NCBI GenBank assembly: GCA_034435015.1
Contig: DAOTYH010000088.1
Coordinates: forward strand, 1 to 64,000
Reading direction: 5' to 3'
Origin: DAOTYH01 sp034435015
GTDB taxonomy: Bacteria; Chloroflexota; Anaerolineae; Aggregatilineales; UBA3940
Length of the DNA: 64,000 bases
Under the pieces are notes generated by a model. That model saw nothing but the letters and a program-made list of their open reading frames with translations. It did no database searches and was not told where the DNA came from. Of this stretch, positions 33,678 to 42,654 are shown one piece after another. The stretch's first letter is position 1. Each line of letters begins with the position of its first letter. The translations under genes and the position numbers were made by a program.

Positions 33678-34712
33678 ATGACCCGCTACATCATCCGACG
33701 TCTTCTACAGGCTGTTCCCCTCGTCTTTATCATTAGCATTGTGTTGTTTGTGCTGATGCAAAATATGGGTGACCCGCTGGCAACCATGGGGGGACGCACA
33801 ATCACACGTTCTGCCGAGCGTGAGCGCCTAGCCCGCCAGCTTGGGCTGGACAAGCCGATCATGGTTCAATACCTTTATTGGCTGGTTGGTAACGATTGGA
33901 CCAAGGTTGACTTAGATGGTGACGGAGTGCCCGAAACACCGGGCCGCCGGCGCGGGATTCTCCGCGGGGACCTCGGCATGTCCATTGTGAATCGGGGCAA
34001 GACTGTTGTTGAAGTCATCTGGGAAAGACTGCCCAATACTCTGCTGTTGATGCTCACCTCTGAGGCGGTGATCATCATTGGTGCGCTTATTCTTGGAATC
34101 TATTCAGCCCTGCGCCAATACTCCGTTCTGGATAACCTGACCACTACCCTTACCTTTGTCTTTTACTCTCTGCCTGTCTTCTACTTTGCTCTCCTATCTA
34201 TGTACATCTTCTCGGTCAATTTCAAGCGCTGGGGACTGCCCTATCTGCCTACAGTCGGCATGTTCGATCCACAGGTGGGACGGACCCCCGGACAGGTCAT
34301 CCTGCATATGATCCTGCCGGTGATGACCCTCTCGTTCGGCTACTTCGCCGCTTACAGCCGTTACATCCGTAGCACGATGCTTGAGGTAATGAGCCAAGAC
34401 TATATCCGCACAGCTAAGGCAAAAGGTCTGCCGTACCGTGACGTGGTCCTTGTGCACGCGCTCAAGAATGCATCACTTCCTATCGTAACAGTGGTCGGGC
34501 TTGACCTCCCCTTCCTGCTGGGCGGAGCTGTTGTTACAGAACGGATATTTGCGTGGCCCGGCATGGGAAGGCTCTTCCTTGACCATCTTACCCGCGCTGA
34601 TACGCCTGTGGTGATGGGCATCTTGATGATGACGGTTGTCGCTGTGGTGCTCTTCACCCTCATCACCGACATCACATACGCGTGGCTCGACCCGCGTATC
34701 CGTTACACCTAA
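33678..34712 (+). CDS. ABC transporter permease, DppB/OppB type
   Basis: The protein has the DppB topology, with the first helix LLQAVPLVFIISIVLFVLMQ and the EAA-type cytoplasmic loop (EVMSQDYIRTAKAKGLPYRD). The start is set at ATG 33678 (GAGAGG upstream) rather than TTG 33663. An insert around residues 75-105 (DLDGDGVPETPG) sits between the first helix and the core; DxDGDG-like loops can bind calcium, but this is only suggestive here. It works with the following permease. Confidence 0.9.
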   Translation: MTRYIIRRLLQAVPLVFIISIVLFVLMQNMGDPLATMGGRTITRSAERERLARQLGLDKPIMVQYLYWLVGNDWTKVDLDGDGVPETPGRRRGILRGDLGMSIVNRGKTVVEVIWERLPNTLLLMLTSEAVIIIGALILGIYSALRQYSVLDNLTTTLTFVFYSLPVFYFALLSMYIFSVNFKRWGLPYLPTVGMFDPQVGRTPGQVILHMILPVMTLSFGYFAAYSRYIRSTMLEVMSQDYIRTAKAKGLPYRDVVLVHALKNASLPIVTVVGLDLPFLLGGAVVTERIFAWPGMGRLFLDHLTRADTPVVMGILMMTVVAVVLFTLITDITYAWLDPRIRYT

Positions 34713-34723
34713 GAGAGGGCCAT

Positions 34724-35677
34724 ATGAGCACCGCAACAGAGATAAGTAGTTCCATATCCCAGCCCTCTTCAGACCAACTAGCTCCACCATTGAGTTTGGG
34801 GGAGCTGACGTGGAGGCGCTTCCGACGGCATAAAATGGCGCTCTTCGGTGCGGTAGTGCTGATCCTATTGTTCCTCTACTCATTTGGGGGTGCGTTATTT
34901 GTCTCTGAGGATTATGCCAACCTGACTGACACTACCCTGCGCCTTCAGCCCCCTTCCGCTGAGCACCCCTTCGGTACAGACACCGTCGGAAGAGATATTC
35001 TGGCCCGCACACTGTATGGGGGACAGATTTCGCTGTTGATCGGAATTGCCGCCGTTCTAGTCGAGACGATTGTCGGCATCCTGATTGGGGCAATTGCCGG
35101 CTTCTATGGCGGCTTTCTGGACAGCCTGCTGATGCGGATGACGGAGGCCGTTGTCACCATCCCGCAATTGTTCCTGCTATTAGTCATGGCCAAGTTCTTT
35201 GCAGGGCGTGTACCTAATATCGTTTTGCTGGGGCGCACTTTCAGCGGCAGTGTGGTTGTGATCGTGTTGATCATCGGCTTGACAAGCTGGCCCTATCTAG
35301 CCCGCATTGTACGTGCAGAGTTCCTCTCCTTGAAAGAGAACGAATTTGTTCTGGCCGCACGTGCCACTGGCACGCCAAATTGGCAGATCATCTTTCGGCA
35401 CATCCTGCCCAACAGCGTCGCCCCGATTGTAGTCTCAGCTACATTGGGAGTAGCCAATGCCATCCTGACCGAGTCCTACATCAGCTTTCTAGGGCTAGGC
35501 GTCCAGCCGCCGACAGCTACGTGGGGAAATATGCTGGACGGCGCTTACAACTATATTGAGACCGCACCTTGGTTGTGGATTTTTCCAGGCACCTTGATCG
35601 TATTGATCGTGCTGAGCATCAACTTTCTGGGTGACGGCCTGCGCGACGCCCTCGATCCGCGTAGCCGCGCTGTCTGA
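34724..35677 (+). CDS. ABC transporter permease, DppC/OppC type
   Basis: The 317-residue product from ATG 34724 (GAGAGGG upstream) has the N-terminal OppC_N segment (WRRFRRHKMALFGAVVLILL), HPFGTDTVGRDILARTLYGG, and the EAA loop (SLKENEFVLAARATGTPNWQ). It forms the heterodimeric channel with the DppB-type subunit. It lies 11 bases after that gene. Confidence 0.9.
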   Translation: MSTATEISSSISQPSSDQLAPPLSLGELTWRRFRRHKMALFGAVVLILLFLYSFGGALFVSEDYANLTDTTLRLQPPSAEHPFGTDTVGRDILARTLYGGQISLLIGIAAVLVETIVGILIGAIAGFYGGFLDSLLMRMTEAVVTIPQLFLLLVMAKFFAGRVPNIVLLGRTFSGSVVVIVLIIGLTSWPYLARIVRAEFLSLKENEFVLAARATGTPNWQIIFRHILPNSVAPIVVSATLGVANAILTESYISFLGLGVQPPTATWGNMLDGAYNYIETAPWLWIFPGTLIVLIVLSINFLGDGLRDALDPRSRAV

Positions 35678-35698
35678 ACAGCCTGTGAGGAGTCCCCA

Positions 35699-36691
35699 AT
35701 GAGTACCCACACCCTGCTTGAGATCCAAGACCTGAAAGTGCGCTTCCACACACCGGAAGGCACAATCTATGCAGTAAACGGCATCTCCTATGAACTGGCT
35801 GAGGGCGGCACATTGGCAGTGGTTGGCGAGAGCGGTTGCGGCAAATCAGTCAGCATGTTGTCCATTCTGGGCTTGATTCCTGTCCCGCCGGGCGAGATCG
35901 TAAGCGGCAAAGCCCTGTACCGAGGGACAGACCTCCTTTCCCTGTCCGAGTCAGAGCTGGAACATATCCGCGGCAAAGAAATAGGGATGATCTTTCAAGA
36001 CCCTATGACCTCGTTGAATCCGGTCCTGAGCATCGGGTATCAGCTCACTGAGCCTCTACGGGTGCATTTGGGAATGGATCAAAGGCAGGCTGAGGAGCGG
36101 GCTGTTTCTCTGCTGGAGTCAGTTGGCATTCCAGCACCCGCCCCCCGACTGCGTGATTACCCGCACCAGTTTTCAGGGGGGATGCGCCAGAGAGTCATGA
36201 TCGCCATGGCGCTGGCCTGCAACCCCAGCCTGCTCATTGCCGATGAGCCGACTACGGCTCTGGATGTGACCATTCAAGCCCAGATTGTTGAACTGGTGGT
36301 CAGAATGCGCGAACGCCTGGGGATGGCGATCATCTGGATCACACACGATCTGAGCGTCGTGGCCGGCCTTGCCGAGCGCGTGATTGTGATGTATGCAGGT
36401 TACATTGTAGAGAAAGCAGATGTCAACAGCCTCTACAGTGACCCGCGCCACCCCTATACAGCGGCGTTGCTGGCCGCTCTTCCACGCGCGGATCGCCGCC
36501 GCGGAAGCCGCCTGAAGTCAATCCCCGGCGCACCGCCGAGTATGCTGGTCGAGCCGAAGGGATGCCCCTTCGCTCCACGCTGCGAACTTGTCATCGAGAG
36601 ATGTTGGGCAGAGAATCCCTCTCTGACACCTGTGGACGACCACCACGAAATTGCCTGCTGGGTTGACATCCAGACTGGAGCTCCACGATGA
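35699..36691 (+). CDS. Peptide-type ABC transporter ATPase, DppD type
   Basis: Walker A GESGCGKS (residues 43-50), signature SGGMRQRVMIA, Walker B LLIADEPT and the C-terminal oligo-HPY cysteine segment (CPFAPRCELVIERC) are present. The Cys-rich tail is typical of DppD/OppD and can hold an iron-sulfur cluster. GAGGAG precedes ATG. Confidence 0.92.
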   Translation: MSTHTLLEIQDLKVRFHTPEGTIYAVNGISYELAEGGTLAVVGESGCGKSVSMLSILGLIPVPPGEIVSGKALYRGTDLLSLSESELEHIRGKEIGMIFQDPMTSLNPVLSIGYQLTEPLRVHLGMDQRQAEERAVSLLESVGIPAPAPRLRDYPHQFSGGMRQRVMIAMALACNPSLLIADEPTTALDVTIQAQIVELVVRMRERLGMAIIWITHDLSVVAGLAERVIVMYAGYIVEKADVNSLYSDPRHPYTAALLAALPRADRRRGSRLKSIPGAPPSMLVEPKGCPFAPRCELVIERCWAENPSLTPVDDHHEIACWVDIQTGAPR

Positions 36692-37674
36692 GCGCTTCTC
36701 AGCCTTTAGTCCGAGTGACTAACCTCAAGAAGTACTTCCCCATCACCCGTGGGATCGTTATCCAGCATACAGTGGGATATGTACGGGCTGTAGATGATAT
36801 CTCTTTCGAGATCACCCGCGGTGAGACGCTGGGTCTGGTCGGAGAGAGTGGTTGCGGCAAGACGACCGCTGGCCGCACATTGCTGGGGCTTTATCCGCCT
36901 ACAGCCGGGGAAATCGAGATAGACGGGCACAACGTGCGCCGCGCCAAAGGGCAAGAGCTGCTCGCCATACGGCGCAAGGCCCAGATGATCTTTCAAGACC
37001 CCTTTGCTTCGCTCAACCCACGCTGGACAGTGAACGCAATTGTCAGTGAGCCGTTACGTGTCCACAGGCTGTGTGAAAACGAGAAAGCACGCATCGAGCG
37101 TGTCAAGGAGCTGTTGGAGCTGGTAGGGCTGAATGCGCGGTACGTTAACCGCTTCCCTCATGAGTTCTCTGGCGGGCAAAGACAACGCATTGGCATTGCA
37201 CGGGCACTAGCCTCCGATCCACTGTTCATTGTGTGCGACGAGCCGATCTCCGCGCTGGATGTCTCTATTCAGGCACAGGTTGTCAACCTGCTGGAGGACT
37301 TACAGGATCAGTTCGGCCTGACCTACCTTTTCATAGCCCACGATCTGGCTATGGTGCGGCACATCTGCGACCGGGTGGCGGTCATGTATTTAGGGATCAT
37401 CGTAGAGTTAGGCAACCGCGACGATCTCTATGAGGAGCCGCTCCATCCCTATACACGCGCCCTGCTGTCTGCCGTTCCAACACCTGATCCCGAAAATGAG
37501 CGCAAACGCCAACGCATCATCCTGACAGGAGATGTGCCTAGTCCTGTCAACCCGCCAAGTGGCTGTCGCTTCCACCCTCGGTGCCCCATCGCTAAGGCAC
37601 ATTGCAAGGAGGCTGTGCCGGAGTGGCGTGAAGTAAGGCCAGCTCACTGGGTAGCCTGCCATGAAGTCTCTTAA
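36688..37674 (+). CDS. Peptide-type ABC transporter ATPase, DppF type
   Basis: Overlaps the DppD-type gene by ATGA. Walker A GESGCGKT (52-59), signature SGGQRQRIGIARAL, Walker B FIVCDEPIS and the oligo-HPY tail (CRFHPRCPIAKAHC) are intact. Together with the preceding genes it completes the importer; the next gene is an MttB-like methyltransferase 48 bases on, likely on the same transcript. Confidence 0.92.
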   Translation: MSASQPLVRVTNLKKYFPITRGIVIQHTVGYVRAVDDISFEITRGETLGLVGESGCGKTTAGRTLLGLYPPTAGEIEIDGHNVRRAKGQELLAIRRKAQMIFQDPFASLNPRWTVNAIVSEPLRVHRLCENEKARIERVKELLELVGLNARYVNRFPHEFSGGQRQRIGIARALASDPLFIVCDEPISALDVSIQAQVVNLLEDLQDQFGLTYLFIAHDLAMVRHICDRVAVMYLGIIVELGNRDDLYEEPLHPYTRALLSAVPTPDPENERKRQRIILTGDVPSPVNPPSGCRFHPRCPIAKAHCKEAVPEWREVRPAHWVACHEVS

Positions 37675-37722
37675 CTGAGATAAGCTGTTTTTACAAATTA
37701 CAAATCTGAGGGGAGAGAGTAG

Positions 37723-39180
37723 ATGCTTCGCCCTAGCGTACGGTTACTTGAAGATTCTATCATTCGCCGCACCCTTGATGAGGCCCACCAACTGCTTGAA
37801 GACCCCGGTGTACGTGTCCATTCTGATCGCGCCCTGGGACTTCTGGACGGGGCAGGTGCTCAGATCGATCACCAAACACGTGTTGTCCGCATTCCTCCTG
37901 ATGTAGTCCAGCGCTGTCTGGAGACTGTGCCGCGCTCATTCTATCTATATGACTCAGCAGGCAAACCAGTCGTCCACTACGGGGGTGATGACATCCATTT
38001 TGACCCCGGCTCAGCGGCAATAGAGTTTCTTGATTATCGGGCTGTCAACTCCCGTCCTCCCGTGACGAAGGATTTGGTAGCGGCCACACGTCTGGCGGAT
38101 GCACTTCCCTCCATTGATGCTGTCAGCACATGTCTGGTCAGCTCAGATGTGCCGCAGGAGGCCGGCGATTTGTATCGTCTCTTTCTGGTGTTGCTTAACG
38201 CCCATAAGCCGGTTATCACAGGGGCTTTTGCGGTCGAAACATGGAAGGTGATGTACGATCTGCTGGTTACTGCCGTTGGCAGTGCGGAGGCCCTGCGCGA
38301 AAAGCCGGTTGCTGTCTTCGATGTGTGCCCCTCTCCGCCGCTCCTGTGGAGCGAGATCACCTGCGAGAACCTGATTGACTGCGCCCTGCACGGAGTCCCG
38401 GCTGAATTGGTCTCGATGCCCCTAACCGGCGCGACCAGCCCCGTCACGTTGCTGGGAGCAGTCACTCAACATGCCGCTGAGTGCTTGAGCGGGATTACCA
38501 TCCACCAACTGGCCAATCCGGGTGCCCCGATCATATGGGGGGGATCGCCAGCCGCTTTTGACATGCGCACCGGTGCACCCCCGATGGGTGCTATCGAAAC
38601 CATGATGATTGACATGGCCTATACACAGGTGGGCAAATCATTAGGGCTGCCCACACATGCTTATATGGGGATGAGCGATGCCAAGATAATAGACGCCCAG
38701 TGCGGTTTTGAGTCGGGCATCGGCACGATTCTGGCCGCGCTGGCAGGGGTGAACATGATCTCTGGTGCGGGTATGCTGGACTATGAGACCTGTTTCAGCC
38801 TAGAGAAGCTGGTCATTGATGCCGAGATGATCGCAATGGCTAAAAGGCTGATCGAAGGTATCGTACCGCGCGGGGAAACGCTCGCACTGGAGGTTCTGCG
38901 TGAAGTCGGGCATAGTGCCAACTTTCTGGCCCATCCGCATACACGCCGATGGCTACGCGAGGAGATCATGATGCCAAGCCCGGTTATTGATCGCGATGCA
39001 CGGGGCGAGTGGGCGGCCAAGGGGAGTACAACCATCGAAGATCGCGCCCACCAGCATGTCCAGAAATTGCTGGCCGAGTGGAAGCCTAAGGAGTTGGCAG
39101 AAGAGATCGTCGCCGAGCTGGAACACATTACACTGGCGGCACTGCGCAAGGCAGGCATGGATTCTCTGCCGGCGCGGTAG
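37723..39180 (+). CDS. MttB-like (non-pyrrolysine) corrinoid-dependent methyltransferase 1
   Basis: The 485-residue TIM-barrel protein belongs to the trimethylamine:corrinoid methyltransferase family (e.g. LLEDPGVRVHSDRAL near the N-terminus and ISGAGMLDYETCFSLEKLVI toward the C-terminus). The frame is continuous with no amber codon, so it is a pyrrolysine-free member. Characterised members of that branch demethylate quaternary amines such as glycine betaine, proline betaine or carnitine. GGGGAGAG precedes ATG. Specificity is unknown. Confidence 0.85.
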   Translation: MLRPSVRLLEDSIIRRTLDEAHQLLEDPGVRVHSDRALGLLDGAGAQIDHQTRVVRIPPDVVQRCLETVPRSFYLYDSAGKPVVHYGGDDIHFDPGSAAIEFLDYRAVNSRPPVTKDLVAATRLADALPSIDAVSTCLVSSDVPQEAGDLYRLFLVLLNAHKPVITGAFAVETWKVMYDLLVTAVGSAEALREKPVAVFDVCPSPPLLWSEITCENLIDCALHGVPAELVSMPLTGATSPVTLLGAVTQHAAECLSGITIHQLANPGAPIIWGGSPAAFDMRTGAPPMGAIETMMIDMAYTQVGKSLGLPTHAYMGMSDAKIIDAQCGFESGIGTILAALAGVNMISGAGMLDYETCFSLEKLVIDAEMIAMAKRLIEGIVPRGETLALEVLREVGHSANFLAHPHTRRWLREEIMMPSPVIDRDARGEWAAKGSTTIEDRAHQHVQKLLAEWKPKELAEEIVAELEHITLAALRKAGMDSLPAR

Positions 39181-39223
39181 CTGGCCGCTTTTAATTTGGC
39201 CTTTCTCTCACTAAGGAGTCGTT

Positions 39224-40690
39224 ATGGCAGTCAAGATCAAATCCATCACCAACCCTCGCCTGAAGCTGGACATCTTAAGCCGGGAAGACGTGGAGCGGAT
39301 CCACACTGCTACGCTGAACATCATCGAGACAACGGGGGTGAAATTCCCTTCCACCCGTGCGCTGGACATCTGGGAGGCCCATGGCGCAACGGTCAACCGG
39401 GAAACCATGATCGTCAAGGTCCCTGGCCATCTAATAGAAGAGGCTCTTCAAAAAGCTCCTCCTGTTTATACATTGGCCGCACGGGACCCCTCACAGGATT
39501 TACCTATGGACGGCAACCACGTCTTTGTTGGTACAGACGGTTGTGGTGTGACCGTGATTGACCCCTTCACAGGCGAACATCATACCTCGCGCCTGCAAGA
39601 CGTGGCCGACATAGCCCGTGTGGCGGACAGCTTGGAGGAAGTTGCCTTTCATTGGGTGCCCGTCTCAGCACAAGACTGCCCCCCCGAAACACGGGGACTG
39701 TATGAACTGCGGGCAGTCTGGATGAACTCAACCAAACATGTCCAGACTGAAAGCATCTACTCGGAACATGAGGCACGGGCCGCAGTCGAGATGGCGGCGG
39801 CCATCGCCGGCGGTAAAGAGGCATTGCGTCAGCGCCCCGTTCTTTCGGTGATGCAATGTTCTCTGTCTCCACTGGCTCATGACGGAGGAAGCGTGGAGGC
39901 GGCACTGGTTGCCGCTGAGGCAGGCCTGCCAACCGGCTTTATGACAATGGCCTCATGCGCCTCAACGGGGCCAGTGACGATGGCGGCCAACCTTGTGGTA
40001 GGGAACGCAGAGGTAATCAGCGGGCTGGCATTGCTCCAGTTAGCCTACCCCGGTGCGCCTGTGTTCTATGCGGCGGCCCAGACTGCCATGGACTTACGTA
40101 CAGGCGGGTACACTGGCGGCGGCCCGGAAGATTTTCTGTTTGGCGCGGCAACCAACGTGCTGGCTGACTTTTACAATGTGCCGCTGTCTATGGGGTCTTT
40201 TGCCACAGGCGCTAAAGAGCCAAACTGGCAGGCAGGTGTGGAGAACAGTCTATCTACCTTCATGGCCTCTGTGGTCATGTCGGATATGCTGTTGGGGGTT
40301 GGATTGCTGGACGGCAGCCGCATCTGGTCATATGAACAAATGCTGATGGACTGCGAGATATTCAGTATCATTCACAAGATGATGGGCGGCATTGTAGTCA
40401 ATGATGAAACTCTGGCGCTGGACGTGATACGGGCAGTCGGGCCGGGCGGGAATTTCCTGGGTGAGGAACATACCCGCGATCACATGCACGAACTGTGGAT
40501 ACCGCGCTACTTCGACCGCCGCCCCTATTCTGAATGGGAACGCAAACGCGACGGCGCGCGAGATTGGGCACGGGCACGCGCCCAGCGAATCCTTGAGACC
40601 CACCAACCCGACCCGCTCGACCCCGCCCTGGCGGATGAACTCGAACGGATCATCAAGGCAACGGAGGAACAGATTTATGCATCTCGATGA
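39224..40690 (+). CDS. MttB-like (non-pyrrolysine) methyltransferase 2
   Basis: The 488-residue paralogue of the previous gene (N-terminal LKLDILSREDVERIHTATLN; C-terminal LLDGSRIWSYEQMLMDCEIF) also has no amber codon. AAGGAG precedes ATG. Its stop overlaps the start of the corrinoid protein gene by 14 bases, indicating that this enzyme and the corrinoid protein are made together. Confidence 0.88.
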   Translation: MAVKIKSITNPRLKLDILSREDVERIHTATLNIIETTGVKFPSTRALDIWEAHGATVNRETMIVKVPGHLIEEALQKAPPVYTLAARDPSQDLPMDGNHVFVGTDGCGVTVIDPFTGEHHTSRLQDVADIARVADSLEEVAFHWVPVSAQDCPPETRGLYELRAVWMNSTKHVQTESIYSEHEARAAVEMAAAIAGGKEALRQRPVLSVMQCSLSPLAHDGGSVEAALVAAEAGLPTGFMTMASCASTGPVTMAANLVVGNAEVISGLALLQLAYPGAPVFYAAAQTAMDLRTGGYTGGGPEDFLFGAATNVLADFYNVPLSMGSFATGAKEPNWQAGVENSLSTFMASVVMSDMLLGVGLLDGSRIWSYEQMLMDCEIFSIIHKMMGGIVVNDETLALDVIRAVGPGGNFLGEEHTRDHMHELWIPRYFDRRPYSEWERKRDGARDWARARAQRILETHQPDPLDPALADELERIIKATEEQIYASR

Positions 40691-41330
40691 ACTCCTGGCA
40701 GGATTACGCGACGCGGTCAACACTGGAAACGTCAGCCGTGCTGAAGAACTGACCAAGGAGGGGTTGGCCGCAGGATACGATCCTATGGTGTTGATTGATC
40801 AGGGACTGCGTCCCGGTATGGACGAGGTAGGGGAACGCTTCGCCTGTGCTGAAGCCTTCATCCCTGATCTGGTCATGAGCGGCAAGGCTATGAAGGCCGC
40901 TATTGCCTTGCTCGACCCCATCCTGAAGACGGGACGTCAGGAACGGCGGGTTCTTGGCAAGGTTGTCATCGGGACGGTCAAAGGAGACATTCACGAAATC
41001 GGCAAGACACTGGTCGGCACGATGTTAACTGCCAACGGTTTTGAAGTGCGCGATCTGGGGGTAGATGTCCCTGCCGAAAGGTTCGTTGAGGAAGTGCACG
41101 AGATGGGTGCTGACCTGGTTGGGTTATCAGCATTGCTGACAACTACCATGATCAGCCAGAGAGCTGTTATTGAAGCGCTCAAAGAGGCCGGACTGCGCGA
41201 GCGTGTGAAAGTGATGGTCGGAGGTGCGCCCGTCAGTGCTAGTTGGGCCGCCGAAATCGGCGCGGACGCTTACGCCGAGAACGCTACTGAGGCGGCCCGC
41301 ATCGCGAGAAACCTTATGGGTGCAGGGTAG
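40677..41330 (+). CDS. Methyltransferase cognate corrinoid protein (MtbC/MtpC type)
   Basis: From ATG 40677 (GGAGGAAC upstream) the 217-residue protein has the four-helix B12-binding-2 domain and the Rossmann B12 domain. The cobalt-ligating motif is DIHEIG (D104, H106, G109), followed by GLSALLTTTM and GGAPVSASWAAEIGAD. A longer frame to 40461 inside the methyltransferase gene is not used. It is the only corrinoid protein in the window, so the three MttB-like enzymes may share it. Confidence 0.92.
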   Translation: MHLDELLAGLRDAVNTGNVSRAEELTKEGLAAGYDPMVLIDQGLRPGMDEVGERFACAEAFIPDLVMSGKAMKAAIALLDPILKTGRQERRVLGKVVIGTVKGDIHEIGKTLVGTMLTANGFEVRDLGVDVPAERFVEEVHEMGADLVGLSALLTTTMISQRAVIEALKEAGLRERVKVMVGGAPVSASWAAEIGADAYAENATEAARIARNLMGAG

Positions 41331-42467
41331 TCACATCGCCTGCCTCATTTTCTTCATCGCCGCCCGCTTAGCCCGGCGGCGATTTTGTTGCTCGTGTATC
41401 TCGCGGACATGGAGGATTTTCTCTTCAATGGCAACCTGTAACCAGCGGGCGCCATTCTCCGCTGTTGCCAGACTGCCCGCGCCATAAGCGCCCGTAGCCG
41501 TATCATCTTCCCAAGGAGGGTTGGCGATCAGCTCACCACTCTCCACCCAGTCCATGAAATAGCCGGGCGTGCTGATGAAGTCTGTCTCATCTACCACTCG
41601 CTCCATATGACACAGATCGGGGCGCAGGTGGAGCATAAATGAAGTCTCCAGCTCACAGGCATGCCCCATCCCGCCGCGTTCAGACCGGCGGTACTTTTCG
41701 ACAGCCGGCACACTTAAGCGTCCGGCGGTATGCAGGAAGCTGGTAGCCGTAAAGGCGTCCGGGTAACGCTCGCCGGCATATTTCACCACATTGACAAGGA
41801 AAGACATATTGCCGCCGTGCCCGCTCATCAAGTACAAGCGATCAGCTCCGCGTGCTACCAGCTCCCCAACTACAGCCAGCATAAAATCCTCATAAGTCCG
41901 CCCGCCCATGTTAAACGTCCCGGCAAAGGACGAGCGATGCATGCTGACCCCATAAGGCAGAGTCGGCAGCATCTCTGCCTCACGAGGGATAGCCTGCACA
42001 ACTCCCCGTGTAATGGCATCAATAATCACCGTATCCGTGTTCATGGGGAGATGATAACCGTGCTGTTCGGTATGTCCACTTGAGATCAGCACCACGCGCT
42101 CAGGCGAGGCATTCAGCGTCAGAGAGTTAGGAGGGGAAATCGGCTCAAGGTGTAGCTGGTGCACGCCCAGCATATCTAAGTCTTCTCTGCCCGCATGGAG
42201 GACATACAACCGGGTAAAGCCCTCCTGATGGGGGCCGCTGAACAGACCTGCCACAACCTGCCGCAACATCTCTTCGCTGACTGTGATCAGGCTACCTGCC
42301 CAGCCATATGGCAGGGGAGGCAACATACATACCTGCTCAACTCCCAGTGCAACGGCGACAGCGTGAGGGTCGTACCCATCGCCCAAAGGCAACACGAGCG
42401 GTAAATCGCGAGGCAGTTCGGCCACTTCAGGCCATGTCAGATTTTCGTAATAGATCACTTTGGCCAT
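41331..42467 (-). CDS. Creatininase-family amidohydrolase with degenerate N-terminal duplication
   Basis: Residues about 125-330 are a normal creatininase-family domain: SSGHTEQHGYHLPMNTDTV, MLPTLPYG, LYLMSGHGGN and ACELET keep the Glu/His/Asp metal ligands. Residues 1-115 repeat the first half (LTWPEVAELP, VLPLGDGYDPHAV, MLPPLPYG, FTRLYVLHAGRED) with the metal-site residues lost. The protein converges with the corrinoid gene, whose stop it abuts. Family members cleave cyclic amides or related C-N bonds; creatininine itself is one candidate but not proven. Confidence 0.85.
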   Translation of the reverse strand: MAKVIYYENLTWPEVAELPRDLPLVLPLGDGYDPHAVAVALGVEQVCMLPPLPYGWAGSLITVSEEMLRQVVAGLFSGPHQEGFTRLYVLHAGREDLDMLGVHQLHLEPISPPNSLTLNASPERVVLISSGHTEQHGYHLPMNTDTVIIDAITRGVVQAIPREAEMLPTLPYGVSMHRSSFAGTFNMGGRTYEDFMLAVVGELVARGADRLYLMSGHGGNMSFLVNVVKYAGERYPDAFTATSFLHTAGRLSVPAVEKYRRSERGGMGHACELETSFMLHLRPDLCHMERVVDETDFISTPGYFMDWVESGELIANPPWEDDTATGAYGAGSLATAENGARWLQVAIEEKILHVREIHEQQNRRRAKRAAMKKMRQAM

Positions 42468-42511
42468 TGCTTATATCTCCATGCGGGCTACTCAGGCCGC
42501 TTGAGTAAATA

Positions 42512-42520
42512 TGCTATAAT
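42512..42520 (+). promoter_or_regulatory. Extended -10 promoter for the peptidase operon
   Basis: TGCTATAAT (TATAAT at 42515-42520) predicts a transcript starting near 42527, right at the base of the hairpin element that follows. No clear -35 is seen. Confidence 0.6.
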
Positions 42521-42527
42521 GTGACTA

Positions 42528-42584
42528 GGCATGCAAGCAGACAGCCCGGAGCAAAGCGGGTTGCCCCGCCACCTGTCGCATGTC
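42528..42584 (+). promoter_or_regulatory. Structured 5' leader RNA, class not recognised
   Basis: Three nested stems stack in one arm: GGCATGC (42528-42534) with GCATGTC (42578-42584), GACAG (42540-42544) with CTGTC (42573-42577), and GCGGG (42556-42560) with CCCGC (42565-42569), closed by a TTGC loop. The internal loop is asymmetric (11 bases CCCGGAGCAAA against CAC). It begins at the predicted transcription start and ends 70 bases before the acyltransferase gene. A ligand-sensing or protein-binding leader is possible. Confidence 0.5.
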
Positions 42585-42654
42585 ATTTCCCTCCTGTGCT
42601 CCTGCACAGACAATAACCAGAGTCTCATAAGTGTCCCCTTTCAGGACGATAGCT

